NCBI GenBank assembly: GCA_040877625.1
Contig: JBBDNK010000006.1
Span: 1 to 64,000, forward strand
From: Methylonatrum sp040877625
Lineage (GTDB): Bacteria; Pseudomonadota; Gammaproteobacteria; Nitrococcales; Aquisalimonadaceae
Direction of reading: 5' to 3'
DNA length: 64,000 nucleotides
A program made the position numbers and the translations under genes. The stretch's first letter is position 1, and each line of letters starts with the position of its first letter. The notes below the pieces were generated by a model. That model was not told the DNA's origin, made no database searches, and saw nothing but the letters and a program-made list of their open reading frames with translations. This document shows positions 8,070 through 18,050 of the stretch, in pieces.

Positions 8070-8666
8070 ATGTTGCAATTCCCCTTCATCCGTCTGTTTC
8101 TCATTACGCTGGTGATCTGCTGCGCATCGCTCGGCTCGTCGGCATTCGCGCGGGAGGCCCGCGCCGGCCTTGCCGCGGCCGACCGCGAGTATCGGCTGGG
8201 CCCGGAGGATGTGCTCGAGATTTCCGTCTGGAAGGAGGAAGACCTGCAGCGGGAAGTGCTGGTCCGGCCTGACGGCGGAATCTCGTTTCCCCTTGCCGGC
8301 AACATACAGGTTGCCGGCAAAACGGTGGACCAGGTCCGCCAGGAGCTGGCAGGGCGGATTCACGAGTACATACCGGATGCCGTGGTCAGTGTGTCGGTGT
8401 TGCAGGTCGCGGGCTACCAGATCTACGTGCTCGGCCAGGTCAACGCCCCCGGGCAATATGCGGTGGGCCGGTATGTGGACGTGGCCCAGGCGCTGACGCT
8501 CGCCGGCGGGCTGACGCCCTACGCCTCCGCTAACAGAATCAGCGTGCTGAGACGCACCGACAATGGCGAGCAGGTATTCCCGTTCAGTTACTCGGCGATG
8601 CAGAAAGGCCGTGGGCTGGAGCAGAACATCCTGCTGCAGAGCGGGGACGTCGTCATCGTGCCTTGA
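8070..8666 (+). CDS. Wza/XrtA-type polysaccharide export protein
   Basis: A 198-residue periplasmic or outer-membrane export protein. After a signal peptide ending near SAFA it has the Poly_export domain (YRLGPEDVLEISVWKEEDL, VRPDGGISFPLAG) and one SLBB domain (VLGQVNAPGQYAVG, ALTLAGGLTPYAS), ending in LLQSGDVVIVP. The single SLBB domain and short length fit the compact exporter that accompanies exosortase A loci, rather than full-length Wza. No clear lipobox Cys is seen. A strong GGAGG precedes the start. It should work with the Wzz-type protein encoded two genes downstream. Confidence 0.9.
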   Translation: MLQFPFIRLFLITLVICCASLGSSAFAREARAGLAAADREYRLGPEDVLEISVWKEEDLQREVLVRPDGGISFPLAGNIQVAGKTVDQVRQELAGRIHEYIPDAVVSVSVLQVAGYQIYVLGQVNAPGQYAVGRYVDVAQALTLAGGLTPYASANRISVLRRTDNGEQVFPFSYSAMQKGRGLEQNILLQSGDVVIVP

Positions 8667-8708
8667 GTGGCCGGGTGACAGTCAGGGACGGTATTCGAGG
8701 GCAAGTGA

Positions 8709-9992
8709 ATGCAGTGGCAGAGAAAGCAGGTGCCCCACCGGGCCGGTGCGGCGGGCGTGGTCATCGGTCTGATTGTCGGGCTGCCGGCGGTGTTTGCGCC
8801 GGTGTACGCCGCATCGCCCTGGGTGGTGCATCCGACGGTCGGCCTCCAGGGCAGTGCCCACGATAACGTACAGCTTCGCGAGCGCGACGGAGATACCAGC
8901 TACCAGGGAACCGCCGAAGCCGGTGTGATTGTGCAGCAGATCTCGCAGACGCGCATGCTGCGCGGGCACGGCGTGGCCGGCTATACAGGGTATCGGGACG
9001 ACCCGGATGCGCCCGACGATGGCGACTTTCAGTCCTTCCTGGGCGAGGCGGAATACCTGACTCAACGCAGCCTCTGGGGGCTGACCGGCACCTACCTGCG
9101 GGATAACACCCGCGTCGATGCGGCGGCGCCGGATGCTATCGTCGATCCCGGTGCCGATATCGATACCGTGACGGTGTCGGAGACAGTGCGGCGTTACCGG
9201 GCAACCATTCGCCCGTCGGTCGAGCATTTTCTGTCGCCGCGCCTGTCGCTCGGTGCCGGCTATGTCGGCACCTACCGCAGCCATAACGGACAGGGCAGGG
9301 ATCGGACCGAGTTTTTCAACCACCAGACCGAGTTGCGAGCCCGCTATCGGTGGAGCGAAATCACCACGGTCGGTCTGGGTGTACAGGGCGGGTTCTTCCG
9401 GCCGCGCGAGGAGGGCCGCGCGATGGACGACGATGACCGCTCGGTGAACACCTATGCTCTGGTCGCGGATATCGAGCACGCCCTCTCGGAGCGTTCCACG
9501 CTCCGGGTATCCGGTGGCGTGCGGCAGTCGGACCCGGTCGGTGCGCGTGGCGATCGCGACAGCGAAACCGGGTTCACCGGCCGCGTCGAGGCCACAACCC
9601 GGGGTTGGAACTGGAACGGCATGGCCTTCGTCGAGCGGCGCCTGCTGCCGGATCATCAGGGCGTGCTGCGGGAAACCGATCAGCTCATCGTGCGCGCCGC
9701 GCGCGATATCACCCCCAGGCTGGAGGCCGCTTTCAGCGGCCGCGCGTTCAGAACGCGGTCGATTGAGGAGCAGTTCGGGGAGGACGGCAACGAAGAGTAC
9801 GCTAGTCTTCTACCTAGCCTTGCCTACAGGCTGACCCCGGAATGGTCGGTCACCGCGGAATACCGGTATCAGTTCATCGACAGAGCCGGTGAGGACGGCG
9901 ACGCCCAGGGTAACTCCGTGTACCTGCGTTTCGACTACGCGCCTCGGCAGGAGGCGCAATGGCGCCCAACCATGGATGGAGAGGGAAGATGA
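8709..9992 (+). CDS. Outer-membrane beta-barrel protein of EPS export locus
   Basis: A 427-residue protein with an N-terminal signal peptide (cleavage near PVYAAS). Alternating hydrophobic/polar strands follow almost to the C-terminus, which ends in an aromatic-rich strand (VYLRFDYAP). It has no catalytic motif. By position between exporter and Wzz it matches the large beta-barrel protein (TIGR03016-like) found in exosortase A-associated EPS loci, possibly the outer-membrane exit. The start at 8709 is plausible but no strong ribosome-binding site is seen. Its stop overlaps the next start as ATGA at 9989-9992. Confidence 0.75.
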   Translation: MQWQRKQVPHRAGAAGVVIGLIVGLPAVFAPVYAASPWVVHPTVGLQGSAHDNVQLRERDGDTSYQGTAEAGVIVQQISQTRMLRGHGVAGYTGYRDDPDAPDDGDFQSFLGEAEYLTQRSLWGLTGTYLRDNTRVDAAAPDAIVDPGADIDTVTVSETVRRYRATIRPSVEHFLSPRLSLGAGYVGTYRSHNGQGRDRTEFFNHQTELRARYRWSEITTVGLGVQGGFFRPREEGRAMDDDDRSVNTYALVADIEHALSERSTLRVSGGVRQSDPVGARGDRDSETGFTGRVEATTRGWNWNGMAFVERRLLPDHQGVLRETDQLIVRAARDITPRLEAAFSGRAFRTRSIEEQFGEDGNEEYASLLPSLAYRLTPEWSVTAEYRYQFIDRAGEDGDAQGNSVYLRFDYAPRQEAQWRPTMDGEGR

Positions 9993-11701
9993 CATCCGCA
10001 CCCACACGACCGAACTACACGTCCATGTTCCGCCGCCACCGCAAGGCGTTTCTGATCCCCTTCGCGGTGCTGTTCGGCGTCAGCGTTACCCTGGCCACGG
10101 TGTTGCCGCCGGCTTATGAAGGCACCGCCACCGTCGAGATCGAGAAACAGGAGGTGCCGGCGCACCTGCTGGAGCCGACGGTCGTGGTTGGCTATATCGA
10201 CGAATACCTTGATGCGCTTGGCCGCAAGGTCATGTCCAACGACAACCTCTGGGAGATCGCCCAGGCACTGGACCTCTACCCCGCAATCCGTGGCGAGGGC
10301 GCTGAGCTGGAAGTGGCTGCGCTCATGCGCCGGAGTGCGCGCCGGGAGATCGTCTACGTTGATGTCGGCCCCGAGGACCAGCGCAGCACCGAGAGTATCG
10401 CGGTGGCCTTCACCACGACCTTTGTCGGCGACAACCCCGATACCGCGCGCGACGTTGCCAACGCGTTGGCCAAGCTGTACATCGAGGAAAGCCGTCGGCT
10501 CCGGGTGGCGCGCGCCGCCGAGCTCACCGAGTTTCTGCGCGTGCAGACCGACGCGCTGGCCGCCAGGGTGGCCGAGTACGAGCAGGATCTGGCGTCCTTC
10601 AAACAGCAGCATGGCGCCAGTCTGCCCGAATTCGCCGCCAACAACATGCGGCTGCGGGAGACCACGCAGGATCAACTGGACAGGCTTGGCGAAGCCATCA
10701 ACGCGCTGAATCAGCAGAAGATTGGCCTGCAGGCCCAACTGGTCCAGATCGAGCCGCGGATGGATACCAACATCATGGCCGTCGACCCGCAGATGCTGTC
10801 GCTGCCGCAGCAGGTGGAGCGGTTGCGGCTGGATTACCTGCGTATTTCGGGGGTCTATTCCCCGCGCCACCCCGACCTCGCGCGCCTGAGAAATGATCTG
10901 CGCGCGCTGACCGGCGAGTCCCCAAGGGCGGCCAGCGTACTGGAACTGGTTTCCGCAATCGAGGATGACCGTGCGCAGTTGCTCACCGCGCGCCGCGATC
11001 ACGCCGACGATCACCCTGTGGTACTCGCCCTGCAGCGCCGGATCGGCGAACGCAGGGAGCGGCTCAGAGCGCTGGGCTCGGCCGGTGACGGCACCCTGGT
11101 GATGGCGGACAATCCGGCCTATATCGCGGTCAGTTCGAGCCTCAAGGCGGTCGAGGCGGATCTGGCCGCGGAGCTGGAGCAGCGCGCCATACTGACGCGG
11201 CGGCTCGGGGAATTTGATAACAGGCTGCAAGGCAGCCCGGGCATAGAAAAGAACTACCGTGCCTTGTCGCGCGACTACGAGAACGCCCTCAAGGACTACC
11301 AGGAATCCCGGGACAAACTGCTGATGGCCGAGGCCGCGGAGCGGATGGAAGCCTCGCAGCTGAGCGCAAGCCACTTCCGGCTGGTCAGCCCGGCGACGCG
11401 GCCGGATGAGCCGGCCCGGCCGCAGCGCGCCGGTATTGCCGTGCTGGGGTTCATCCTTGCCGCGGGCATGGGCACCGGGTTTGCCGCCATCGCCGAGTAC
11501 TTCGACCGTACGGTGCGCGGTGTGAGCGGTCTGATTGCCCAATGGGGCGCGCCGCCGATCGCCGCCATACCGGTGATAACGACGCGCAGCGAAAAGCGCG
11601 CGCAGCTGGTCAGGCTGGGCCTGGGCTGGGTCGTGCTGCTTGCCCTGATCGCCGCCGCGCTGCTCGGCGCGTACGTTTTCGGCCCGGCCATAATCGCTTA
11701 G
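9989..11701 (+). CDS. Chain-length determinant protein (Wzz/GumC family)
   Basis: A 570-residue inner-membrane protein. It has an N-terminal helix (AFLIPFAVLFGVSVTLATVL), a large periplasmic part with long coiled coils (about residues 170-400), the pre-helix proline-rich segment SPATRPDEPARPQR, and C-terminal membrane segments. It lacks a kinase domain, which is encoded by the next gene. The ATG at 9989 follows GGAGAGGGA and is coupled to the barrel gene by ATGA, so it is preferred over the in-frame ATG at 9959. It sets polymer length and bridges to the outer-membrane exporter. Confidence 0.9.
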   Translation: MTSAPTRPNYTSMFRRHRKAFLIPFAVLFGVSVTLATVLPPAYEGTATVEIEKQEVPAHLLEPTVVVGYIDEYLDALGRKVMSNDNLWEIAQALDLYPAIRGEGAELEVAALMRRSARREIVYVDVGPEDQRSTESIAVAFTTTFVGDNPDTARDVANALAKLYIEESRRLRVARAAELTEFLRVQTDALAARVAEYEQDLASFKQQHGASLPEFAANNMRLRETTQDQLDRLGEAINALNQQKIGLQAQLVQIEPRMDTNIMAVDPQMLSLPQQVERLRLDYLRISGVYSPRHPDLARLRNDLRALTGESPRAASVLELVSAIEDDRAQLLTARRDHADDHPVVLALQRRIGERRERLRALGSAGDGTLVMADNPAYIAVSSSLKAVEADLAAELEQRAILTRRLGEFDNRLQGSPGIEKNYRALSRDYENALKDYQESRDKLLMAEAAERMEASQLSASHFRLVSPATRPDEPARPQRAGIAVLGFILAAGMGTGFAAIAEYFDRTVRGVSGLIAQWGAPPIAAIPVITTRSEKRAQLVRLGLGWVVLLALIAAALLGAYVFGPAIIA

Positions 11702-11765
11702 GTACCCGCCGGATGCGGGTGCCATCTCAACGTTCGGAAGCCGTGTTCAAGCAAAGGAATGCACT

Positions 11766-12566
11766 ATGACGGACACCATTACCAAGGCAATGAATCTCGC
11801 AAGGTCGTTTAACCAGCCGCCGCCCTCGGCGGCGTCGGGGCACGTGCAGCCGGAGCGGATCTGCCCGACCGCCAGAGCGGTACAGCTGTCCCGGCAGCTC
11901 ATGGAGCAGAACCGCCTGATCGGCGGTATTGCCGATCAACGCGTCATCGACAGCTACCTGCTGTTGCGGACCCGCGTGCTCAACCGTGTTCATCAAAGCC
12001 ACATCAGGACATTGGGCATCACCAGCCCATCAACCAGGGACGGCAAGAGCCTGACGGCCGCCAATCTGGCAATCAGTATCGCCCTCGGCGAGAGCCACCC
12101 GATCCTGCTGGTGGATGCCGACGTGCGTCGCCCGTCGCTGGGGTCGCAGTTCGGCATCAAGGTCGATGCGGGTCTGGGCGATTATCTGGCCGGCGATGCG
12201 GGACTGGAGGAGCTGCTTCTGCGCACTCCCATCCACGGCCTGTATCTGCTGCCCGGGCGCACCGAGTCCACGCTGCGCCCGGAGGCGCTGTCCGCCGACA
12301 AGGTACGCCAGCTCGCCGCCAGGCTGAAACAGCAGGTGCCGGGCGGCATCGTCGTCTTCGATTTGCCGCCCGCGCTGATCGGTGGCGATGTCGCCGCCTT
12401 CGCGCCCAACGTCGACGCCATGCTGCTGGTGGTGGCCAACCGGCGCACCAGCGAGGACGCAATGGCCAGGACCGTGCCGTTGCTGGAGGGAGCAAACATC
12501 ATCGGTACGGTGCTGAACTACGCCGACGAGGCCGGTCACACCGACGACTACTACCTGCCCGGATAG
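11766..12566 (+). CDS. Cytoplasmic tyrosine kinase partner of Wzz (CpsD/CapB type)
   Basis: A 266-residue P-loop BY-kinase. Walker A is TSPSTRDGKSLTAANLA, Walker A' is ILLVDADVRRPS and Walker B is GIVVFDLPPAL. The C-terminus (YADEAGHTDDYYLPG) has only three tyrosines, fewer than the Tyr-rich tails of E. coli Wzc or CpsD, so phosphorylation-based control may be reduced. It is encoded separately from its membrane activator, the preceding gene. The start ATG at 11766 lacks a strong Shine-Dalgarno (AAAGGAA is near). Confidence 0.88.
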   Translation: MTDTITKAMNLARSFNQPPPSAASGHVQPERICPTARAVQLSRQLMEQNRLIGGIADQRVIDSYLLLRTRVLNRVHQSHIRTLGITSPSTRDGKSLTAANLAISIALGESHPILLVDADVRRPSLGSQFGIKVDAGLGDYLAGDAGLEELLLRTPIHGLYLLPGRTESTLRPEALSADKVRQLAARLKQQVPGGIVVFDLPPALIGGDVAAFAPNVDAMLLVVANRRTSEDAMARTVPLLEGANIIGTVLNYADEAGHTDDYYLPG

Positions 12567-12631
12567 CGCCGATGGCGGCGTAGGTATACCCAGGGCAGCT
12601 ACAGCGGGCGGAATCAAGGAAGAGCGCGACC

Positions 12632-14719
12632 ATGACGGACCATGCAGCGGCTGGCGGCAGTTGCCCCCGGCAGGGCCGAATAGTGCTGTATCTACTGACC
12701 GGCGGCGTCGTCGTGGCGGGTACGTATTTCCGTTTCAAGGGGCTGGGCAAGTCGCCCTTTGCGATTGACGAATACTACATTGCCACGTCGGTAAAGAGCA
12801 TTCTGGCGCACGGTCTGCCGCGGTTCGAGTGCGGTGGTTTCTACGTTCGCGGTATTCTGTTGCAGTACCTGGTGGCGCCGCTGTTTGCCACCGGCATGAG
12901 TCACGAGTACGCCTTCCGGCTTGTCACCGCGCTGTCCAATCTCGCCGCGCTGCCCGCGGTCTGGCTGCTGGCTCGCCATCTGGCCGGGGTGGTCGCGGCA
13001 TGTCTTGCGCTCATGCTGTTCAGCCTGTCGCTCTGGGAGATCGAGTTCGCGCGGTTTGCACGCATGTACGCGCCGTTCGGCACGCTGTTTCTCTGGCACC
13101 TCTATTTTGTCTATCGCAATGTTGTGCATGACGATCCCGGTGCCTGCCGATGGATGTACCTGCTGTCGCTGGTGGCGATCTTCGTTTCCGAGTTCGCCAT
13201 TTTCCCGATTCTGCTGAACTTTCTGCCGCTGGTGCTGCGCCCGGCCCATCGGCCCGCGCTCGCGTACGCGCCGCCGGTGCTGCTGCTGGGGCTGATCTAC
13301 GGCCTGGAGTTGCCGCGCTTTCGGCGGCTTGGTGCCGGCGACTATCTACCTGCCGACATGCTGGGTGGCGCGGTTCCCGGTGCGGCGCCGCCGGTCACCA
13401 TGCCTGCCCTCATGCTTGCCGAGGCGGCGGCGAGCCTGCCCTGGCTGCTTGCCTATCTTGCGCCGCTGCTGCTGTCCATAACGGCGGCGGGGTTTTGGGC
13501 GTGCTGGGCGCTGCGCGTGCGGGACGATCGGCGCAAACGCCTGCTCGCGCTGGTGCCGGTGGGGCTGCTCGGTCTGGCGCTGCTGCATCTGTTCGGGCTG
13601 GTGGTATACGGCCTGATCGTGCTGCTTCTGTTGTCGAGGCTGACGGTCCGCCGTATGCGCGGTATGCTGCAGTGGCCGCTGGTCCGGCTGACGGCGCTCG
13701 GCCTGGCGGTCAGCCTGTTGTACTGGGTCGCCTATATGGCCGGCACGGATGCGTGGCGCGCACTGCTGGCCAGTGACACCGGGTCCGGATTCAAGGACGC
13801 CGTTCTCATCCTGTTCGGCTACCCCGACGTGTACTGGAAGGTAATCGTGCAGTGGTTCAGCGCCATGCCGCTGCAGACCCTGCTCATGACCGGCCTGGTC
13901 ACAACGGGGCTGTGGTGGGCACGTGGCGGCGGCACCCCGCAGGTCCGGGGTTACAGACTGCTGGCCGCCATCGTGACAGGTATGTGCGTGGTTCTGGCCG
14001 CACTGACACAGCTTTACAGCACCACCCGCTATACCTACTTCCTGTACCCGGTCGTGCTGGTGCTCTGCGCCGGCACCCTGGCGGGAATGGCAGACCGGCT
14101 GGCGCGACGGCCATGGCTGAGCACCACCGCTGCGGTTGGCCTCGCCGCCGGGTTGATGATCGCCTCGGAAGACTACGACGCCCGCCATCTGTGGCGGATC
14201 GACAGCGATCGCGTCACCTACCGCATGGATCTCAGCCCCGGCAGGCGCGATCAGTATTACCAGCGATGGGACTTTCACGCCGCCGCCGAGGTGGTCAATA
14301 CGCACCGCCGGGAGGGCGACATTGTCATCTCCTCCGAATACAGCGTGCCGTATTACCTGAGCCGGATGGATTATCTGTACATGGACCAGGACGACGGCAG
14401 GTTCCGGGGCATCTCCGGCTGCGCCGGCACCAGGGACATCTGGGAAGGTGCGAACCTTCTGCGAACTGCCGATAGCCTGCTGCGGCTGCTTGATGACGCG
14501 CAGGCTACCGTGTGGTTAATCACCAGGTCAGAGCACTACGTCTATCGCACCAGCGGGGAGGAGGACGTCTCCCGGCTGCTCGCGCCATTGCGTATCTACC
14601 GAACGGTGGACGGCCACCTCGACGTCTACCGGATTGCGCCGGGGCAGGCGCGCGCGCTTGCCGGCCTGCCGGCGGAGGCCGCCGCCGATGCGCTGCCGGG
14701 CACGCGGGAGGAACCATGA
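12632..14719 (+). CDS. GT39/ArnT-like integral membrane glycosyltransferase
   Basis: A 695-residue protein with about 11-13 membrane helices. A conserved acidic motif lies in the first periplasmic loop (SPFAIDEYYIATSVKSIL), and there is a soluble C-terminal domain from about residue 520. PMT/ArnT-type enzymes use polyprenyl-phosphate sugars as donors on the periplasmic side. Here the enzyme may decorate or extend the lipid-linked polymer. The ATG follows AAGGAAGAG. It ends in an ATGA overlap with the ligase/polymerase gene. A second member of the family lies two genes on. Confidence 0.82.
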   Translation: MTDHAAAGGSCPRQGRIVLYLLTGGVVVAGTYFRFKGLGKSPFAIDEYYIATSVKSILAHGLPRFECGGFYVRGILLQYLVAPLFATGMSHEYAFRLVTALSNLAALPAVWLLARHLAGVVAACLALMLFSLSLWEIEFARFARMYAPFGTLFLWHLYFVYRNVVHDDPGACRWMYLLSLVAIFVSEFAIFPILLNFLPLVLRPAHRPALAYAPPVLLLGLIYGLELPRFRRLGAGDYLPADMLGGAVPGAAPPVTMPALMLAEAAASLPWLLAYLAPLLLSITAAGFWACWALRVRDDRRKRLLALVPVGLLGLALLHLFGLVVYGLIVLLLLSRLTVRRMRGMLQWPLVRLTALGLAVSLLYWVAYMAGTDAWRALLASDTGSGFKDAVLILFGYPDVYWKVIVQWFSAMPLQTLLMTGLVTTGLWWARGGGTPQVRGYRLLAAIVTGMCVVLAALTQLYSTTRYTYFLYPVVLVLCAGTLAGMADRLARRPWLSTTAAVGLAAGLMIASEDYDARHLWRIDSDRVTYRMDLSPGRRDQYYQRWDFHAAAEVVNTHRREGDIVISSEYSVPYYLSRMDYLYMDQDDGRFRGISGCAGTRDIWEGANLLRTADSLLRLLDDAQATVWLITRSEHYVYRTSGEEDVSRLLAPLRIYRTVDGHLDVYRIAPGQARALAGLPAEAAADALPGTREEP

Positions 14720-16053
14720 TCAAGACAGCGCTGCTTGCCGCTTTTTTCCTGACCGTGGTGCTCGACGAAATGCTCGACATAGGCCTGGTCGCGGTTGTCG
14801 GCCTGAGCGCGAAGAACGCCTTTCTGTACATACTGTTGCTGGCCATTCTTTGCGGCAAGGTGGCGGATCGCGGCGACGGCAGGGTGCAGTTTGCCGCGAT
14901 CCATCTGCTGTTCATCGTACTCATCGTCAATGCCGCGCTGTCCATTTTCTACATGCATTTCGTGTCCGGGCAGACGGCGGGTTTCAGTCTGTTCGGCCAT
15001 ATCGGCCTGCTGAAGAGCAGCCTGCTCGATATGTACCTCATGTTTCTGGTGTTCTTCTACGGCGTGGATACGCGCCAGGCCGCGGTCGGGTTCGCGAAGC
15101 TGTTGCTGCTGGTAATCAGCCTGATGGGCCTGATTACCCTGATGGACGTGCTCAAGCTGCCGGACATGGGTTTGGTCGGCCGGGGGCCCTATGGCCGTCT
15201 GGAAGGCCCGCTCGGCCAGGCCAACTCCTACGGCGTGTTCCTGGCCTTCTTCATACCCATGCTGGTGCTCGCGGCGACCGGTCTCGGTAATCGCCTGTCA
15301 AGGCTGGGTTACCTGCTCGGCGCCGCGGTCTCCTTTGCGCTGCTGATCCAGACCGGCTCGCGCGGCGCACTGATTGGCATGCTTGGCGGCGTGCTGCTCA
15401 CCGCATGGTGGCTGCGTGGCGGTTATGATCCGCGCAAGGCCGCACGGGCGGGAGCCGCGATCCTGGTGTTCGCGGTGATCTTGCTGGCGGTGGTGCTCCT
15501 CACCAGCGAGGAGGTCGGCGATATCGTGCGCCAGCGGATCGAGCGTTCGACCGCCGGCAGCGTCGACCAGCTCAGCTCCGGGCGGATGTGGATCTGGACC
15601 CAGGGACTGAATTACCTGATGGCCAGGCCCTGGGCGTTCATGGTTGGGATCGGCTGGGGCACGTTCTGGGACAAGATCGGCATCGGTCCGCACAGCGCCT
15701 ACGTCAATTACCTGTTTTCGCTCGGCATCATCGGCCTGGGACTGTTCCTTGCCCTGGTCTGGCAACTGCTGGCAACCGCCAGACGGGCCTATTTTTCGGC
15801 GCACAACAGCGCCGAGGAGCGGCTGCTCATCGCCGGCCTGATCATGGGCTGGTTCGTGCTGGTCATTGCCATGCTCACGGGATCGATCTTCAAGCCCTGG
15901 ATGTTCATCTGGCCATTTACCGGGGTCTGCTTTCGAATTGCCTATTGTCTGCTTGGAGCGCCTGCGCGGCAGCCCGAGCCGGGCAAGCCGGCCGACGCCG
16001 TTACGGGCAGTGGGTCAGGGATAGTCGGTCAACCAGGAAGGTTCAATGTATGA
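14716..16053 (+). CDS. O-antigen ligase / polymerase (Wzy-WaaL family)
   Basis: A 445-residue polytopic protein of the Wzy_C family. It has repeated hydrophobic helices and the typical large periplasmic loop with RLEGPLGQANSYG and later GSRGALIGMLGG and GPHSAYVNYLFSLGIIGLG. It probably polymerises repeat units or transfers the chain. The ATG at 14716 overlaps the previous stop (ATGA) and follows GGGAGGA, so the upstream in-frame ATG is rejected. It is sandwiched between two GT39 genes and coupled to both. Ligase versus polymerase cannot be told from sequence. Confidence 0.85.
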   Translation: MIKTALLAAFFLTVVLDEMLDIGLVAVVGLSAKNAFLYILLLAILCGKVADRGDGRVQFAAIHLLFIVLIVNAALSIFYMHFVSGQTAGFSLFGHIGLLKSSLLDMYLMFLVFFYGVDTRQAAVGFAKLLLLVISLMGLITLMDVLKLPDMGLVGRGPYGRLEGPLGQANSYGVFLAFFIPMLVLAATGLGNRLSRLGYLLGAAVSFALLIQTGSRGALIGMLGGVLLTAWWLRGGYDPRKAARAGAAILVFAVILLAVVLLTSEEVGDIVRQRIERSTAGSVDQLSSGRMWIWTQGLNYLMARPWAFMVGIGWGTFWDKIGIGPHSAYVNYLFSLGIIGLGLFLALVWQLLATARRAYFSAHNSAEERLLIAGLIMGWFVLVIAMLTGSIFKPWMFIWPFTGVCFRIAYCLLGAPARQPEPGKPADAVTGSGSGIVGQPGRFNV

Positions 16054-18050
16054 GTAGCGTATCCGTGCGTGAAATGCCCTGGCTGCAGTCCTGGGCCGCG
16101 CATCATGTTGGCGCGATGGAGGGTCGTCGCCATCTGCTGTTGTTGCTGGCCATCATCTGCGTTGGTCTGGTGCTGAGGCTGAACGGCCTTGGCGCGGTCG
16201 GGCTGTATGCCGACGAGAAATACACCTTTCCGGCCGCGCTGGGTGTGCTCGAAACCGGCCTGCCCCTGCTTCCCAGCGGCATGCTCTACCCCAGGGCGCT
16301 GCTGCAGAGCTACCTGATGGCGGGCAGTGTCATGCTGTTCGGCGACAGCGAATGGGCCTTCCGGCTGCCTTCCGCGGTGGTCGGTACGCTCTGTATACCG
16401 CTTGCCTACCTGCTGGGCCGTGCGTATCTCCGGCCGTCGCTTAACCTGGGGTTTGCGGCGGCCATCGCGCTCTTGCCGAGTTTCATCGAGATCTCCCAGA
16501 TTGCCAGGATGTACGGCTTTCTGGTGCTGTTCGTGCTGTTGTTTCTGCTGGCGCTTTGCTGGTGGGAACGCCGGCCGGACTGGCAGGCGTTGGCCGGCAT
16601 GATCGCGGCGGCGGTCCTGGGGCTGCAGATTCAGCCGTTGGCCATTCTGCTGCTGCCGTTGATCGCCGTTCCCCTGCTGGCCGACTTTTCCATCAAGCGT
16701 CTGCTACAGGCCGGTATGGCCGTCTGTGCGATCTGCTGGGCGTATCTCGTGTTTGATCGATGGGCGGGCGGCCATTACGGGGAGACGATGCTCTCCGGGA
16801 ACCCCAACGCCGCCCGCCATCCGAATCCGTTGGACATGGCGGGCATTCACAACCTGCCCGCCGAGTTGCTGTTCGGTGTCCTGGTGCTGGTGGCGGCCAG
16901 CGCGGTTGCCCTGACCTGGTCGATGCGCCGTCGGCGCGTGCCCGGGCCGGCGGCGGACGTGCCGGATAGGGTGTTCATGCTGCTCGGGTCGCTCGGCTTG
17001 TTGACCGCGGTCGTGGCCGCCGCAGTGGTTTCCTACCTGGTTGCGGTACTGGCACTGTGCGTCGGCACCGCATGCTACCTGCATGGCGGAGGTGTCATAC
17101 GCACCGTGATGCTGGCCACCGTCGCTGTTGCAGTCATATTTCTTGGTCAGGCCGTGGTGCTGTTGATCGGGGAAGCTGTTGCCGGGCCAGGCGCGTTCAT
17201 CAAGGTCTTTATCGCTTTTCCGTCGCCGGTGCCGGAAATTCGCTTTTTGCAGTTCTTCCCCGCGGCGGTGGTTGTGTTCGGCCTGCTTTGCGCGGTTGAT
17301 CTGTTCCGATTTGCCAGGGGCGAGCCGTTGCCCCGCTATGTACTGCTGTTCGGCTTTGGGGTGCTGGCGCCGCTGCTGGTTCTGGGGGTGGTGGTCTGGA
17401 GCGTCGCGCCACGGTTTCTGATCGGGCTGGTACCGGTGTTCCTGTTCTGCCTGTTTCTTTGCGTGGAGGGCTATCTGCGGTGTCTACCCCGGCGCCTCCT
17501 GCGCCATGAAGGCATTGCCGCGCTTGCCGTTGTCGTGCTGCTGGTTCCTCCCGGCGCGCTGGGCGATGCCATGTCCCGAACCTACGGTCCCTATCCGGAC
17601 CACAAGGGCGCCGCTGAATTCATGCGAGAACGCGCGGCGGAGCCGGCGGATATCGTCATCGCGCTGGATGCCTCCATCCAGACGCACTTCCTGGGCAGGG
17701 TCGATTACTGGCTTCGGCATATCGACAGCGCCGGGTTTTTCTCCCGCGAGGTGGATGGACAGGTCGTGGAGATCTACACCGGCACCCCGGTGTTGTTTGA
17801 CGCCGAGGCGTTCGAGCATGTTCTCGAGCAACCCGGCAGGGGTGCCGTCTACGTTATCGGCAGCGGCGAGATACAGGGTGCCAGTGCCAGCGATTACGTG
17901 CTTGGCGAGGACATTCTGGCGCTCTTCGACACGCATGGCGCCGAGGTGGTTTTTACCGGCAGAGACGACAAAACACGCATCTGGCTGTTTCCGCCCGGTT
18001 CCGCATCCGCGGACGCGGTGTTACCCACAACTGCAGAGCCAATCAAATGA
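16050..18050 (+). CDS. GT39-like integral membrane glycosyltransferase (second copy)
   Basis: A 666-residue membrane protein with the same layout as the GT39 protein at 12.6 kb. The acidic first-loop motif is GLYADEKYTFPAALGVL, followed by FGDSEWAFRLPS, many helices and a soluble C-terminal domain. It probably uses a polyprenyl-phosphate sugar in the periplasm. The start at 16050 overlaps the ligase stop (ATGA) after CAGGAAGG. The stop overlaps the ABC transporter start in the same way. The two copies are too diverged to be a recent duplication. Confidence 0.82.
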   Translation: MSSVSVREMPWLQSWAAHHVGAMEGRRHLLLLLAIICVGLVLRLNGLGAVGLYADEKYTFPAALGVLETGLPLLPSGMLYPRALLQSYLMAGSVMLFGDSEWAFRLPSAVVGTLCIPLAYLLGRAYLRPSLNLGFAAAIALLPSFIEISQIARMYGFLVLFVLLFLLALCWWERRPDWQALAGMIAAAVLGLQIQPLAILLLPLIAVPLLADFSIKRLLQAGMAVCAICWAYLVFDRWAGGHYGETMLSGNPNAARHPNPLDMAGIHNLPAELLFGVLVLVAASAVALTWSMRRRRVPGPAADVPDRVFMLLGSLGLLTAVVAAAVVSYLVAVLALCVGTACYLHGGGVIRTVMLATVAVAVIFLGQAVVLLIGEAVAGPGAFIKVFIAFPSPVPEIRFLQFFPAAVVVFGLLCAVDLFRFARGEPLPRYVLLFGFGVLAPLLVLGVVVWSVAPRFLIGLVPVFLFCLFLCVEGYLRCLPRRLLRHEGIAALAVVVLLVPPGALGDAMSRTYGPYPDHKGAAEFMRERAAEPADIVIALDASIQTHFLGRVDYWLRHIDSAGFFSREVDGQVVEIYTGTPVLFDAEAFEHVLEQPGRGAVYVIGSGEIQGASASDYVLGEDILALFDTHGAEVVFTGRDDKTRIWLFPPGSASADAVLPTTAEPIK